From the NCBI GenBank assembly GCA_011088105.1, contig JAALKI010000005.1, positions 1-64,000 of the forward strand: 64,000 nt of DNA, read 5' to 3'. Positions 8,577 to 18,963 of this stretch are shown here, one piece after another. Position 1 is the first letter of the stretch; every line of letters starts with the position of its first letter. The translations under genes and the position numbers were made by a program. The stretch is from Nitrospirota bacterium. Its GTDB lineage: Bacteria > Nitrospirota > Nitrospiria > Nitrospirales > UBA8639. The notes under the pieces are model-generated. The model was given only the letters and a program-made list of their open reading frames with translations, searched no databases and was not told the DNA's origin.

Positions 8577-10082
8577 ATGACACTTGTTGAATTACTACAA
8601 CCGCTTTCGGTACTGGAGCACGTTGGTGATCTTACCGGAGAAGTGTTTGCCATTACGGATGATTCGCGCCAAGTGCAGCCAGGAAGTTGTTTTGTCGCCG
8701 TTCAAGGAGAACATGTTGACGGCCACGATTTTGTCCAACTTGCGGTTCGTCAAGGCGCTGTTGGTGTAGTGGTTGAGCGACCCCTTGTTTCCACTATTCC
8801 ATCTTCTTCCGCATGTTTGGTGAGGGTTCCCCACAGTCGGCGTGCGTTGGGCTTGCTGGCCAGTCGCATGGTCGGGGCCCCTTCCCAACAGCTTGGTATG
8901 ATTGGGGTAACGGGTACGAATGGAAAAACGACCGTCACACATCTCAGTCGAGCACTTTTGGAAAAAGGGGGTCAGAAAACTGGACTCATTGGAACTGTGG
9001 GCTATTGCATTGATTCGGAATGGACTGCAGCGACTCATACGACGCCTGGCGCAGTTGTGCTTCAGGGGTTGCTAGCCAGAATGGTTGAGGCTCATTTAGA
9101 TGCGGCTGTTCTGGAAGTATCTTCTCATGCGCTGGCTTTAGAGCGATTAGCAGGATGTGAGTTTGATACGGTGGTGTTTACAAATTTGACTCAAGATCAC
9201 CTAGACTTCCATGGATCCATGGAAACATATTTTGCATCAAAAAGCCGACTGTTTACCGATTATGTTGGTCACCAGAACACAACGAGACCGAAGCGAGCGA
9301 TTATCAATGTGGATGACGACTGGGGTCGCCAACTTGTTTCGTGCTGCTCCATTCCTGTTTGGACATATGGCATCACCTCTGCTGCTGATATCCGTGCGTG
9401 TGATGTGCGTCTCTCACTTGATACGACACACTGTACCGTCGAAACACCGATGGGGCGGATGCTCATGCAGAGTCCATTGGTTGGGCAACATAACGTGTCT
9501 AATATCTTGGCCTCTATTGGGGTTGGCTTGCAGGCTGGCATCCCACTTCCCGTTCTTCAAGCAGCCTTGCAAACAATTGGCAAGGTGCCGGGTCGATTCG
9601 AACGTATTATGGAAGGCCAACCGTTTACGGTAATTGTCGATTACGCGCATACCGATGATGCATTAGATCGCTTGCTCGCTGCTGCCCAAACGTTAACAAC
9701 AGGAAGAATTGTGACGGTTTTTGGGTGTGGAGGTGATCGTGATCGTGGAAAACGTCCCAAAATGGGTCGAGTTGCTGCGGAGCGGAGTGATTGTCTTTTC
9801 CTTACATCGGATAATCCACGAAGCGAAGATCCTTTAGAAATTTTACGGGATATTGAACAAGGTGTGTTGAGTCTCGCATCTCACGAACGGGCTCACTATC
9901 AGATCATCTCCGATCGACGTAAAGCCATTCATGCCGCCATGAAAGAGGCGAAAAGCGGTGACATGGTTCTCATTGCTGGAAAAGGCCATGAGGATTATCA
10001 ATGGCTTGGTGATCAACGGATACATTTTGATGATCGGGTCGTTGCTCGTGAAGCTCTTCAGTCTCTGACGCGTTCGGGGTAG
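8577..10082 (+). CDS. murE: UDP-MurNAc-L-Ala-D-Glu:meso-diaminopimelate ligase
   Basis: Cytosolic Mur ligase adding the third amino acid of the peptidoglycan stem. The ATP-binding loop GVTGTNGKTT is at about 110-119. The substrate-selecting motif DNPR is present at about 412-415; this motif is characteristic of enzymes that add meso-diaminopimelate rather than lysine, so the wall is predicted to be the Gram-negative DAP type. ATG 8577 is chosen over the adjoining TTG because GAGG lies about 9 bases upstream. It lies 12 bp after ftsI. Confidence 0.95.
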   Translation: MTLVELLQPLSVLEHVGDLTGEVFAITDDSRQVQPGSCFVAVQGEHVDGHDFVQLAVRQGAVGVVVERPLVSTIPSSSACLVRVPHSRRALGLLASRMVGAPSQQLGMIGVTGTNGKTTVTHLSRALLEKGGQKTGLIGTVGYCIDSEWTAATHTTPGAVVLQGLLARMVEAHLDAAVLEVSSHALALERLAGCEFDTVVFTNLTQDHLDFHGSMETYFASKSRLFTDYVGHQNTTRPKRAIINVDDDWGRQLVSCCSIPVWTYGITSAADIRACDVRLSLDTTHCTVETPMGRMLMQSPLVGQHNVSNILASIGVGLQAGIPLPVLQAALQTIGKVPGRFERIMEGQPFTVIVDYAHTDDALDRLLAAAQTLTTGRIVTVFGCGGDRDRGKRPKMGRVAAERSDCLFLTSDNPRSEDPLEILRDIEQGVLSLASHERAHYQIISDRRKAIHAAMKEAKSGDMVLIAGKGHEDYQWLGDQRIHFDDRVVAREALQSLTRSG

Positions 10083-10094
10083 GAGAAAAATGCT

Positions 10095-11528
10095 ATGCCC
10101 TTATTTACGACTGATGAATTACTGACTGTGACCGGCGGAGTTCTCTGGTCGGATTTCTCAAAACGTCAGGTCCGTCGCCTCTCTACTGACTCTCGAATAC
10201 TCAAACCCGGTGATCTGTTTATTGCGCTCATGGGGGATAGTTTTGATGGACACCAATTTGTGACACACGCGATTGGGCAGGGTGCGCGCGGAGCCATCGT
10301 CCAGCGCTCAGTATGCAAGAATCCAAGATCCATTCTGAGGGCTACTCGCAAAAGACACAAGGACTTTTTGCTTATTGGTGTTGATGATACGTTGCGGGCC
10401 TATCAGGATCTTGCAGGACATCATCGTAGGAAATTTGCTTTGCCCGTTGTGGCGGTGACTGGCAGCAACGGTAAAACGACGACGAAAGACATGATTGCGA
10501 ATGTCTTGCGACAGCACGGGTATGTTCTCAAGACCCAAGGGAACTTGAACAACAGTATTGGGCTTCCTCATACCTTACTTCGTCTGACAGCCCGGCATGA
10601 CATGGCCGTAATCGAATTGGGTGTTGACCAAGAAGGGCAGACAACACGCCTGTGTGAAATTGCACGCCCTACACATGGCGTGATTACCAACATTGGCCCG
10701 GATCATTTGGAAGGGTTTGGAAGCCTTGATGGCTCGGCGCGGGCGAAGGCGGAATTATTGTCGTGTCTTCCGAATGATGGGGTCATCGTACTCAATGGCG
10801 ATGATCAATATTTCAATGCATTCCAACAGCAAACTCGATGTCCCTTGGTATCGTTTGGTTTTTCCTCCCAAGCAGCAGTGTGGGCAGATCGGATGATCTC
10901 AGAACGTATGCGCACGACATTCCGGGTTCATCTCCCTCAGCGCGTTCGTTCTTCTCCAATGAGCGTCGAGGCGCAAGGCGTACATAATGTGGCGAATGCG
11001 TTGGCCGCGATTGCCATGGGCTATAGTTTCGGGATGTCCCCAGCGAAAATTGCTACTGGCTTAGGGAAGTTTCGACCCGCTGCCATGCGGTCTCACATTC
11101 TGCGTGTACAAGGCATGACGGTAATTCAAGATTGTTATAACGCCAATCCGGCTTCCATGAAAGCGGCGATTGATTTGCTTATGGAACGGGCAGGGCACAA
11201 GCGGGCAATTGCTGTTCTTGGTGACATGCTGGAATTGGGAAAGTCCGCGCGTCGATTCCATGTTGAAATAGGAAAGTATCTTGCTCAGCATGGTGTGGCT
11301 CACCTGATTGCTTGTGGTGATTGGGGAAAAGATCTGGCTGCTGGTGCTCGGACAGCTGGCTTGCCGGCTTCCTCTATTCATGTGGTCAACACGGCCATGA
11401 TGGCATCCCCGATCTTGCGCGGGTTAGCGCAATGTGGCGATGTGATCTTGGTGAAGGCTTCTCGGGGTATGCAGTTAGAGAGGGTCGTATCTGGAATTTC
11501 TGAATGGGGAACCGTGACAACATATTAA
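10095..11528 (+). CDS. murF: UDP-MurNAc-tripeptide:D-Ala-D-Ala ligase
   Basis: Last cytosolic Mur ligase; it adds the D-Ala-D-Ala dipeptide made by Ddl (encoded downstream in the same operon). The ATP-binding segment VVAVTGSNGKTTTKDMI, the NLNNSIGLP block and the C-terminal domain motif QDCYNANPASMKAAID are all typical. Its 477 residues match the family. An AGGAGA ribosome site precedes ATG 10095. Confidence 0.95.
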   Translation: MPLFTTDELLTVTGGVLWSDFSKRQVRRLSTDSRILKPGDLFIALMGDSFDGHQFVTHAIGQGARGAIVQRSVCKNPRSILRATRKRHKDFLLIGVDDTLRAYQDLAGHHRRKFALPVVAVTGSNGKTTTKDMIANVLRQHGYVLKTQGNLNNSIGLPHTLLRLTARHDMAVIELGVDQEGQTTRLCEIARPTHGVITNIGPDHLEGFGSLDGSARAKAELLSCLPNDGVIVLNGDDQYFNAFQQQTRCPLVSFGFSSQAAVWADRMISERMRTTFRVHLPQRVRSSPMSVEAQGVHNVANALAAIAMGYSFGMSPAKIATGLGKFRPAAMRSHILRVQGMTVIQDCYNANPASMKAAIDLLMERAGHKRAIAVLGDMLELGKSARRFHVEIGKYLAQHGVAHLIACGDWGKDLAAGARTAGLPASSIHVVNTAMMASPILRGLAQCGDVILVKASRGMQLERVVSGISEWGTVTTY

Positions 11529-11546
11529 CGTCAACGAAAGCGACTC

Positions 11547-12623
11547 ATGTTTTATCTTTGGCTCTATCCACTTCATACAGAATTTTCGATCTTGAATGTT
11601 TTTAGGTATCTGAGTTTTCGCATTATCTATGCGGCGATTACGGCATTTATCATTGCCTTCGTGTTAGCGCCACCCATGATCAAAAAACTTCAAGAATTGG
11701 GCTTGGGACAACGTATTCGGGAAGAAGGTCCTTCTCATCATCAGATCAAGGGGGGGACGCCGACGATGGGAGGGCTCTTGATCATTTTTTCCGTCCTCTT
11801 GTCCACTCTGTTCTGGGCTGATATTTCGAATCTCTATGTGTGGTTGGTGATGTTAGCGCTTATCGGGTTTGGGCTCGTGGGATTTGCCGATGATTATATT
11901 AAGATTTTGAAAGGCCAATCCGAAGGGTTGACCGTTTTGCAAAAGCTTATGGCGCAAATCTTTGTGGCACTCGGCATTGGCTTATTCTTTTATGCTTCAC
12001 CCGGGTATTCCACACAATTGAGCGTGCCATTTTTAAAATCGTTCACGCCTGATTTGGGGATGTTGTATATCCCTTTTGCTGTGTTGGTCATTGTGGGGTG
12101 TTCCAATGCGGTGAATTTGACAGATGGTCTGGACGGGTTGGCGATTGGTCCAGTGATTGTCGCGTCGGTGGCATATGCCATTGTGGGATATGCCGTTGGC
12201 CATAAGATTATTTCCGAATATCTCTTAATTCCCTACATTGAGGGTGCTGGGGAAATCTCTGTACTCATGGCGGCGGTTTTTGGGGCGAGTCTGGGATTTC
12301 TCTGGTTCAATACCTATCCTGCGTCCGTCTTCATGGGCGATGTCGGCTCTCTGCCTCTTGGCGCGGCGTTGGGAACTGTGGCGGTGATCAGCAAACATGA
12401 ATTGTTGTTGATGTTGGTTGGTGGTGTATTCGTAATGGAAGCGGTCTCAGTGATTTTTCAGGTTCTCTCTTTTAAATCTCGCGGAAAACGCATATTTCTC
12501 ATGGCTCCCCTCCATCACCATTTTGAAATGAAGGGATGGGAAGAACCCAAGGTCGTGGTGCGTCTGTGGATTGTGGCTATCCTGTTGAGCTTATTGAGCT
12601 TAAGCACCTTAAAGCTTCGATAG
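11547..12623 (+). CDS. mraY: Phospho-N-acetylmuramoyl-pentapeptide transferase
   Basis: Polytopic membrane enzyme that transfers phospho-MurNAc-pentapeptide to undecaprenyl phosphate, giving lipid I. The 358 residues with about ten hydrophobic segments are normal. Family motifs visible are GGTPTMGGLLI, the Asp-rich FADDYIKI, NAVNLTDGLDGLA, FMGDVGSLPLGAALG and the His-rich MAPLHHHFEMKGW. Confidence 0.95.
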   Translation: MFYLWLYPLHTEFSILNVFRYLSFRIIYAAITAFIIAFVLAPPMIKKLQELGLGQRIREEGPSHHQIKGGTPTMGGLLIIFSVLLSTLFWADISNLYVWLVMLALIGFGLVGFADDYIKILKGQSEGLTVLQKLMAQIFVALGIGLFFYASPGYSTQLSVPFLKSFTPDLGMLYIPFAVLVIVGCSNAVNLTDGLDGLAIGPVIVASVAYAIVGYAVGHKIISEYLLIPYIEGAGEISVLMAAVFGASLGFLWFNTYPASVFMGDVGSLPLGAALGTVAVISKHELLLMLVGGVFVMEAVSVIFQVLSFKSRGKRIFLMAPLHHHFEMKGWEEPKVVVRLWIVAILLSLLSLSTLKLR

Positions 12624-12722
12624 GAAGAGAAAGAGGCTGGTTTCTAATATGTCAAGACGATTTTCCTTGTGTCCTTTTGGCAAAGGAAGCATCTTCATGC
12701 TGTATCGGTGAGCCAAACGGTT

Positions 12723-14183
12723 ATGACCAAAATGCTGAAACGCCATATGAGCCATGCCTGCCGAGATGCCAATCACTACCTTCCTAGGTTGAAAGGCAAA
12801 GCGGTGACTGTCGTGGGGCTAGGCCGAAGTGGGGCTTCCGCTGTTCGTCTGCTGCAAGCTGGTGGGGCCCGAGTGACCATTGCAGATCATCGTCAGGAGT
12901 CTGAACTTGCTGAGACATTGGCTCAACTTGATGCCCAAAATCTTCATGTTTGTGTTGGATCAGAATTTGAAACAGCTTTTAGCGCTCCCGATTTGGTGGT
13001 TGTCAGTCCTGGTGTTCCCAGTGATCTCGATTGTCTTGACGCTGTACGAACTCGTGGTATTTCCGTGGTGAGTGAGATTGAATGTGCATCATGGTTCTTC
13101 TCGCAGCCAATTGTGGCTGTGACGGGGACGAATGGAAAAAGTACGACGGTCTCATTAATCGCACGTATGTTGGAAGAGAATGGTCACCGTATTTTTGTTG
13201 GTGGAAACCTTGGTGTTCCTTTGTCAGATGCGGCATGGACTATCTTTCAGCACTGTGAGCAGGAAATAGATTCCGCTTCATCTTTCGACTGGATTGTTGC
13301 CGAAGTTTCGAGCTTTCAGCTGGAGACTATTGAGCGTTTTCATCCAACAATTGCCGTTCTTCTCAATTTCTCACCTGACCATCTGGATCGACATTCTTCA
13401 TTGGATGCTTATCAATCAGCAAAGTCTCGAATTTTTGAGAATCAGTCTGTCGACGACTATGCGGTGGTGAATGCGGATGATCCTTTTATCAAGATTTGGA
13501 AGAAGAGCATCCATGCCCATGTATTGGAATTTAGCGTTGTGAATGAAGTTGATGCTGGTGCCTCTGTCAAGGATGGCAGAATTATCGCTCGATTACCGGG
13601 AGGTGGAACGGTCGACATTCTTTCTTGTCAAGACATTGGTCTTCGTGGTTCACACAATCTGGCTAATATATTGGCTGCCATTACGGTGTGTCTCGTTTGT
13701 GGAGCATCTGTCGAGGCGATTCGCTCAGCGGTTCGTGCTTTTTCGGGAATTGACCATGCCTTGGAACCGGTTCGCGAGCATCGCGGAGTGTTATTCATTA
13801 ATGACTCAAAAGGAACCAATATTGATGCCACGATCAAAGCGGTTGAAAGTTTTGATCAACCTCTTGTGATAATTCTTGGTGGGATACATAAAGGCGGCGA
13901 CTTTACCCGCTTGCGCACATCTTTTCAGGATCGAGTCAAGCACGCCATTATTCTCGGAGATGCTGCGTCTCTTATTGTGCAAGCGTTACAAGGGGTCGTC
14001 CGTCTCTCTCAGGTCACCAATTTATCGGAAGCCGTGAGCAAGGCTGTGCAAGTTTCAGCCCCTGGTGATGTTGTCCTTCTGTCGCCAGCCTGTGCCAGCT
14101 TTGATTCATTTCGAGATTATCAAGACCGTGGTCAACAATTTCGAGACTTAGTAAACAGGCTGCCATCGACAGAGCCACAGTGA
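12723..14183 (+). CDS. murD: UDP-MurNAc-L-Ala:D-Glu ligase
   Basis: Cytosolic Mur ligase adding D-glutamate. Features are the N-terminal Rossmann start VTVVGLGRSGASAVRLL, the ATP loop VAVTGTNGKSTT, the NFSPDHLDRH block, and the C-terminal INDSKGTNIDATIKA. The frame is open from GTG 12669, giving a longer leader than family members have. ATG 12723, 12732 and 12750 are all possible and none has a clear ribosome site, so the first 20 or so residues are uncertain. Confidence 0.93.
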   Translation: MTKMLKRHMSHACRDANHYLPRLKGKAVTVVGLGRSGASAVRLLQAGGARVTIADHRQESELAETLAQLDAQNLHVCVGSEFETAFSAPDLVVVSPGVPSDLDCLDAVRTRGISVVSEIECASWFFSQPIVAVTGTNGKSTTVSLIARMLEENGHRIFVGGNLGVPLSDAAWTIFQHCEQEIDSASSFDWIVAEVSSFQLETIERFHPTIAVLLNFSPDHLDRHSSLDAYQSAKSRIFENQSVDDYAVVNADDPFIKIWKKSIHAHVLEFSVVNEVDAGASVKDGRIIARLPGGGTVDILSCQDIGLRGSHNLANILAAITVCLVCGASVEAIRSAVRAFSGIDHALEPVREHRGVLFINDSKGTNIDATIKAVESFDQPLVIILGGIHKGGDFTRLRTSFQDRVKHAIILGDAASLIVQALQGVVRLSQVTNLSEAVSKAVQVSAPGDVVLLSPACASFDSFRDYQDRGQQFRDLVNRLPSTEPQ

Positions 14184-14184
14184 G

Positions 14185-15357
14185 ATGACTCTCATGCGTG
14201 AGCGTATGACAGACACATTGCGATTGCCTTTGGATTGGGTGCCTTTACGGCAACAAGCTCAGGAATATCTGCCTCCAGATCGACTGCTACTCACCATGAC
14301 CTATGTGTTGGCTCTTGTGGGGCTTGTGATGGTCCTGAGTGCAAGCGGTGTGATGGCTGAGGAAAAGCATGGAGATCCAACGCATTTTCTAAAACGCCAA
14401 GCCGTGTGGTTGATGCTTGGGTTACTCGTCCTTCATATCGTTTCCCGGATTGATTATCACTTATGGCAAGATGTGTCTCCGCTGCTGATTGGCCTTGTGC
14501 TTTTCTTGTTGGTCCTTGTGCCATTTATTGGGCTCAAGGGAAATGGGGCACAGCGGTGGTTGCAAATAGGGGTATTTTCTCTACAGCCCGCTGAAATAGC
14601 CAAAATCGGGGTGGTGTGTTATTTGGCTTCCTATCTGGCTCGAAAAGAGTCACGAATTGCTCTTTTTCTGTCTGGTTTTTGTCCACCTCTTTTTGTTGTC
14701 GGTCTGTTGGCTGGCTTGGTGTTGATTCAACCAGATATGGGAACGGCGGTGGTGTTGTTTCTCTTACTGTTTGCGCTTTTGTTTCTTAGCGGCGCCAAAA
14801 TTGGACATCTACTCGCAGTGGCCATGCTAGTTATTCCGATCGGCGTTGCCTTGATTTTCAGTGCTGAGTATCGACTGAAACGCTTATTGAGTTTTTTAGA
14901 CCCATGGCAAGACTATGCCACAACGGGGTTTCAGTTGTGCCAATCTTTTATGGCCTTAGGCAGTGGTGGAATATTTGGCGTAGGATTGGGGGAAAGTAAA
15001 CAAAAGCTCTTTTTTCTGCCGGAGGCTCATACAGACTTTGTGTTGGCTGTGATCGGTGAAGAGCTTGGTCTTTTGGGGACCGCCGCTATGATGGGGTTGT
15101 TTGCCATGTTTGTCTTGAGAGGTTTTCACATTGCTGGACGAGCGCCTGATGTATTTGGACGACACCTGGCCTGTGGGGTGACGTTGTTGATTGGCATTCA
15201 AGCCTTGATCAATGCAGGCGTTGTCGCAGGGCTGCTTCCGACCAAAGGATTGACACTTCCGTTGGTCAGTTATGGAGGGTCGTCTCTGGTGATGACTTTG
15301 TTATCGATTGGCATGTTGTTGAATGTCTCTCGCCAACGAGCCCCAACGACATCATGA
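14185..15357 (+). CDS. ftsW: Septal peptidoglycan glycosyltransferase FtsW
   Basis: SEDS-family polytopic membrane glycosyltransferase that polymerises lipid II at the septum with FtsI. The 390 residues hold about ten membrane segments. Typical motifs are GAQRWLQIG..SLQPAEIAK, LIQPDMGTAVV, the AHTDFVLAVIGEELGL loop and LPLVSYGGSSL near the end. The cytoplasmic N-terminus is about 35 residues. It begins just after the murD stop. Confidence 0.94.
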   Translation: MTLMRERMTDTLRLPLDWVPLRQQAQEYLPPDRLLLTMTYVLALVGLVMVLSASGVMAEEKHGDPTHFLKRQAVWLMLGLLVLHIVSRIDYHLWQDVSPLLIGLVLFLLVLVPFIGLKGNGAQRWLQIGVFSLQPAEIAKIGVVCYLASYLARKESRIALFLSGFCPPLFVVGLLAGLVLIQPDMGTAVVLFLLLFALLFLSGAKIGHLLAVAMLVIPIGVALIFSAEYRLKRLLSFLDPWQDYATTGFQLCQSFMALGSGGIFGVGLGESKQKLFFLPEAHTDFVLAVIGEELGLLGTAAMMGLFAMFVLRGFHIAGRAPDVFGRHLACGVTLLIGIQALINAGVVAGLLPTKGLTLPLVSYGGSSLVMTLLSIGMLLNVSRQRAPTTS

Positions 15358-15429
15358 TGGTGGAGATGTATGGATTGCAGTAGGGGGGACTATCTGGCTC
15401 TTGAGGCAAATAATGAGTGAGTGGAGAGG

Positions 15430-16509
15430 ATGAATGTGGTCATTGCAGCAGGAGGCACCGGCGGGCATGTCTATCCAGCTGTGGCGTTGGCAGAGGAGTT
15501 TTGCCGACGAGATCCTATGACGGTTATGACATTGGTTCGAACAGGAAAGGAGTTAGAAGACACCATGCTGCGAGAGACGGCATTTCGTCTAGAGACGCTT
15601 TCCGTGCAAGGGGTCGTTGGTCGTGGGCGGTGGGCTTCATTGTGTGCCTTACTCTTAGTCCCCAGGGCCATTATTCAGGCCATGCATCTTCTTCGATCCC
15701 TTTGTGCTGATCTGGTGATCGGGACAGGAGGGTATATCAGTCCTCCTGTTGTGATTGCGGCATGGTTGTTGGGCATTCACCGTGTCCTCCTTGAACCTAA
15801 TGCGGTTCCTGGTGTGGCGAATCGGATGTTGGGGCCTTTTGCTCATCGGACGTTTTTGTCTTTTAATGCAGCGGAACCGTACTTCAATCGATCAAAAACA
15901 CGAGTCGTGGGCACACCTCTTCGAAAAGAATTTGTGACAGGTCCCCCCGAACCGGCCTCAGGAGACATCCGAACGATCTTAATTATTGGTGGAAGCCAGG
16001 GGGCTAGAGCAATAAATACTGCCGTGATTGACGCATTAGCTGTTTCACGAACACTTTGCGACCATGTGATGCTGATTCATCAGACAGGTGACGAGGACTA
16101 TGAACGGGTTCATGCTGCCTATGCTGCTGCAGGAGTCCAAGCAACGGTTTCACGTTTTCTTGTGGATATGTCTGAGGTTTTGCACTCTGCAGATCTGGTG
16201 ATTTCCCGTTGTGGCGCATTGACGCTTGCAGAATTGGCGGCCTGTGGAAAGCCAGCCATTTTGATTCCTTTTCCTTTCGCCGCGCATCGCCATCAGGAAA
16301 AAAATGCCAGAGTAGTTGAGGCTGCAGGTGCAGCGATTGTGTTGACTCAGGATGAGCTCAGCGGACCACGGCTCGTGCAGGAAATTGAGATCCTCATGAC
16401 TCACCCCGATCATGTTAAACAGATGGCGGCTCAGAGCGCGGCGTTGCGGAGAACGAACTCGGCAGAGGCCATGGTGCAAGAATGTTGTCGTTTAGTTAAC
16501 GGAAAATGA
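15430..16509 (+). CDS. murG: UDP-GlcNAc:lipid I N-acetylglucosamine transferase
   Basis: Peripheral membrane GT28 glycosyltransferase converting lipid I to lipid II. The N-terminal glycine loop AAGGTGGHVYPAVALAEE, GTGGYISPPVVIAA, and the C-terminal UDP-GlcNAc-binding SRCGALTLAELAACGKPAILIPFP with a downstream HQEKNA are diagnostic. The frame opens at GTG 15421, but ATG 15430 puts the protein start next to the first strand, as in homologues. Confidence 0.95.
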   Translation: MNVVIAAGGTGGHVYPAVALAEEFCRRDPMTVMTLVRTGKELEDTMLRETAFRLETLSVQGVVGRGRWASLCALLLVPRAIIQAMHLLRSLCADLVIGTGGYISPPVVIAAWLLGIHRVLLEPNAVPGVANRMLGPFAHRTFLSFNAAEPYFNRSKTRVVGTPLRKEFVTGPPEPASGDIRTILIIGGSQGARAINTAVIDALAVSRTLCDHVMLIHQTGDEDYERVHAAYAAAGVQATVSRFLVDMSEVLHSADLVISRCGALTLAELAACGKPAILIPFPFAAHRHQEKNARVVEAAGAAIVLTQDELSGPRLVQEIEILMTHPDHVKQMAAQSAALRRTNSAEAMVQECCRLVNGK

Positions 16510-16534
16510 AAACATAAAACATCAGCAGAGATTG

Positions 16535-17923
16535 ATGTCACTTATGTTTAGGAAAATCCAACATATTCATCTGGTGGGTATTGGCGGAAGTGGCATGAGT
16601 GGCATTGCGGAAGTTCTGCTCACGCTTGGCTATAAAGTCACGGGTTCTGATCTTGCGCATTCAGACATTACCCATCGTCTGGCTGCGCTGGGAGGACAGA
16701 TTTTTATTGGTCATCGAGAAGAGCATATTGCAGGAGCGCAAGTCGTTGTGATCTCTTCGGCTGTCCAACCGACAAATCCCGAAGTCATGGCCGCGCGGCA
16801 ACGCGTCATTCCAGTCATTCCACGGGCTGAGATGCTTGCTGAGTTGATGCGATTAAAGTTTGGCGTGGCTATTGCGGGCGCACATGGGAAAACCACGACC
16901 ACGTCCATGGTCGCATCGGTGTTGGCTCAAGCTGGAATGGATCCCACATTTGTGGTTGGTGGCAAGATCAATGCGCTTGGCACACATGCTCGATTGGGGC
17001 GAAGTGATTTGCTCATTGCAGAGGCGGATGAAAGTGATGGCTCTTTTCTTCGACTTTCTCCGTCTATGGTGGTCGTGACCAATATTGATCATGAACATCT
17101 TGATCATTATGGATCAATGGATTGTCTTCAAGATGCGTTTCTGGAATTTATTAATAAGGTGCCATTTTATGGTATCGCTATTCTTTGTGCGGATGATGAA
17201 TATCTCCGTGCCTTATTGCCCAAAGTCGTCAAACGGTATGTCACCTATGGTTTGGTGAATCAGTATCAGACCTCCTCGTTGGACCTGTCGGCTTCGAATA
17301 TAGCCATTGCAGGAACCGTTACCGAATTCCAGGTGCAATTCCAGAGGAAATCACTCGGGACCTTTCGGTTAGGTATTCCGGGCGCTCACAATGTGTCCAA
17401 TGCACTGGCCACGATTGCAGTGGCTCTGGAACTGGATGTCCCGATTGATCTCATTCGGAATGGGTTAGCAGCCTTTCAAGGTGTTGAACGTCGATTCCAT
17501 CTTCGTGGAGAGAAACAGGGCATTATGGTGCTTGATGATTACGGACATCACCCCACGGAAATTCATGTGACGCTTAAGGCTCTTAAAGCCGGATGGACAC
17601 GACGGGTGATTGTCTGTTTTCAACCACATCGCTATACCAGAACACGGGATCTGCTTGACAAGTTTATTCATGTGTTTGATCAGGCAGACAAAGTGTTTAT
17701 CACCGAAGTTTATGCCGCAGGCGAAACACCGATTCCGGGTATCTCAGGCAGTATGTTGGCCAAAACCATTCAAGCGTCGGGTCATCCATCTGTCACGTAT
17801 GTTGCTGATAAAGCTCATGTCGTTGAACAGGTGCTTCCTCAATTACAACCTGATGATATGGTCATCACGTTGGGGGCGGGGGACATTTGGAAGGTCGGTG
17901 TGGAGTTGTTGGAGCGATTGTGA
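16535..17923 (+). CDS. murC: UDP-MurNAc:L-alanine ligase
   Basis: First Mur ligase of the cytosolic pathway. It shows HLVGIGGSGMSGIAEVLL at the N-terminus, the ATP loop GAHGKTTTTSM, the EADESDGSF block, and the C-terminal DDYGHHPTEI and FQPHRYTRT motifs. At about 462 residues it is full length. Its stop codon overlaps the start of murB (TGATG). Confidence 0.95.
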   Translation: MSLMFRKIQHIHLVGIGGSGMSGIAEVLLTLGYKVTGSDLAHSDITHRLAALGGQIFIGHREEHIAGAQVVVISSAVQPTNPEVMAARQRVIPVIPRAEMLAELMRLKFGVAIAGAHGKTTTTSMVASVLAQAGMDPTFVVGGKINALGTHARLGRSDLLIAEADESDGSFLRLSPSMVVVTNIDHEHLDHYGSMDCLQDAFLEFINKVPFYGIAILCADDEYLRALLPKVVKRYVTYGLVNQYQTSSLDLSASNIAIAGTVTEFQVQFQRKSLGTFRLGIPGAHNVSNALATIAVALELDVPIDLIRNGLAAFQGVERRFHLRGEKQGIMVLDDYGHHPTEIHVTLKALKAGWTRRVIVCFQPHRYTRTRDLLDKFIHVFDQADKVFITEVYAAGETPIPGISGSMLAKTIQASGHPSVTYVADKAHVVEQVLPQLQPDDMVITLGAGDIWKVGVELLERL

Positions 17924-18888
17924 TGAGTGAGCCCGATTGTCTTGTCACAGATGAGGCCGAACGTATGGTACGCACAAAAACCCTACAATCCTGTCGACTG
18001 TCGGTGCGTGTTGCCGTCTCGGGTCTTCGAGGGGAGGTCACGTTTCATGCGTCTCTTCGAGAATTCACGTCTCTTCGAATTGGTGGCCCAGCTGAGGCAC
18101 TCGTTATTCCGGAAGATGTTGAAGATCTTGGAAAGTTGGTCAGACAGGCGTATGCAGCGCAGGTCCCTCTCTTTGTCTTGGGAGGCACAAACTTACTGGT
18201 TCGGGATGGCGGTCTGTTGGGTATCGTGGTGTCTCTTTCGAAATTTAGCATGATTCAAGATGAGAGTCGGCATGTTGTCTACGCCGAAGGCGGGGTCAGG
18301 ATGCCGGTGCTTGTGCGTCATGCCATTAGCCGTTCCTTATCGGGACTGGAATGGGCGGCAGGCATTCCCGGGACAGTTGGTGGGTCCGTAGTCATGAATG
18401 CTGGGACACGACTTGGAGAGATGAAGGATAGTCTTCAGGCTATCCGATTGGTTGATCTTCAAGGGCAGGAACGTGTGCATACGGCTTCATCGATTGCCTT
18501 TTCCTACCGGCATGCAGACATTCCGAAAGGCGTCGTTGTGGGGGCTTGGCTTAATCTAGTCGCTGCGCCTCGAACACAGATCGAACGTACCACCAAAGAC
18601 TATCTACGATATCGCAAAAATACTCAGCCCTTAACTCGGCCTAATGCTGGATCCGTGTTTAAAAACCCTGGACCTCAAACAGCTGGGCAACTGATTGAGG
18701 AAGCTGGATTGAAAGGCACACGAATTGGTGACGCACAGATATCGGAAAAGCATGCCAATTTTATTGTCAATCTTGGGCAAGCACGGGCGACGGATGTCCA
18801 GTTGCTGATTCAGACCATTCAGCAAACGGTCTTCCAACAAACCGGCGTGAGTTTAGATCCGGAGATCACGATTGTTGGTGAATCCTAA
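17923..18888 (+). CDS. murB: UDP-N-acetylenolpyruvoylglucosamine reductase
   Basis: FAD-dependent reductase that forms UDP-MurNAc from the MurA product. It shows TSLRIGGPAEALVIPED, the FAD-binding VLGGTNLLVRDGGL, GIPGTVGGSVVMNAG, and the C-terminal PNAGSVFKNP and SEKHANFIVN blocks, as in the shorter (type II-like) MurB enzymes. ATG 17923 overlaps the murC stop, suggesting translational coupling. No murA is present in the window. Confidence 0.95.
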   Translation: MSEPDCLVTDEAERMVRTKTLQSCRLSVRVAVSGLRGEVTFHASLREFTSLRIGGPAEALVIPEDVEDLGKLVRQAYAAQVPLFVLGGTNLLVRDGGLLGIVVSLSKFSMIQDESRHVVYAEGGVRMPVLVRHAISRSLSGLEWAAGIPGTVGGSVVMNAGTRLGEMKDSLQAIRLVDLQGQERVHTASSIAFSYRHADIPKGVVVGAWLNLVAAPRTQIERTTKDYLRYRKNTQPLTRPNAGSVFKNPGPQTAGQLIEEAGLKGTRIGDAQISEKHANFIVNLGQARATDVQLLIQTIQQTVFQQTGVSLDPEITIVGES

Positions 18889-18963
18889 TGTTGTGATCCT
18901 TTGCATGGTTTTTTCTGAAAGGAAAGAGCTATGCGATGGGATGTAGAGAAGAATCGATAACCC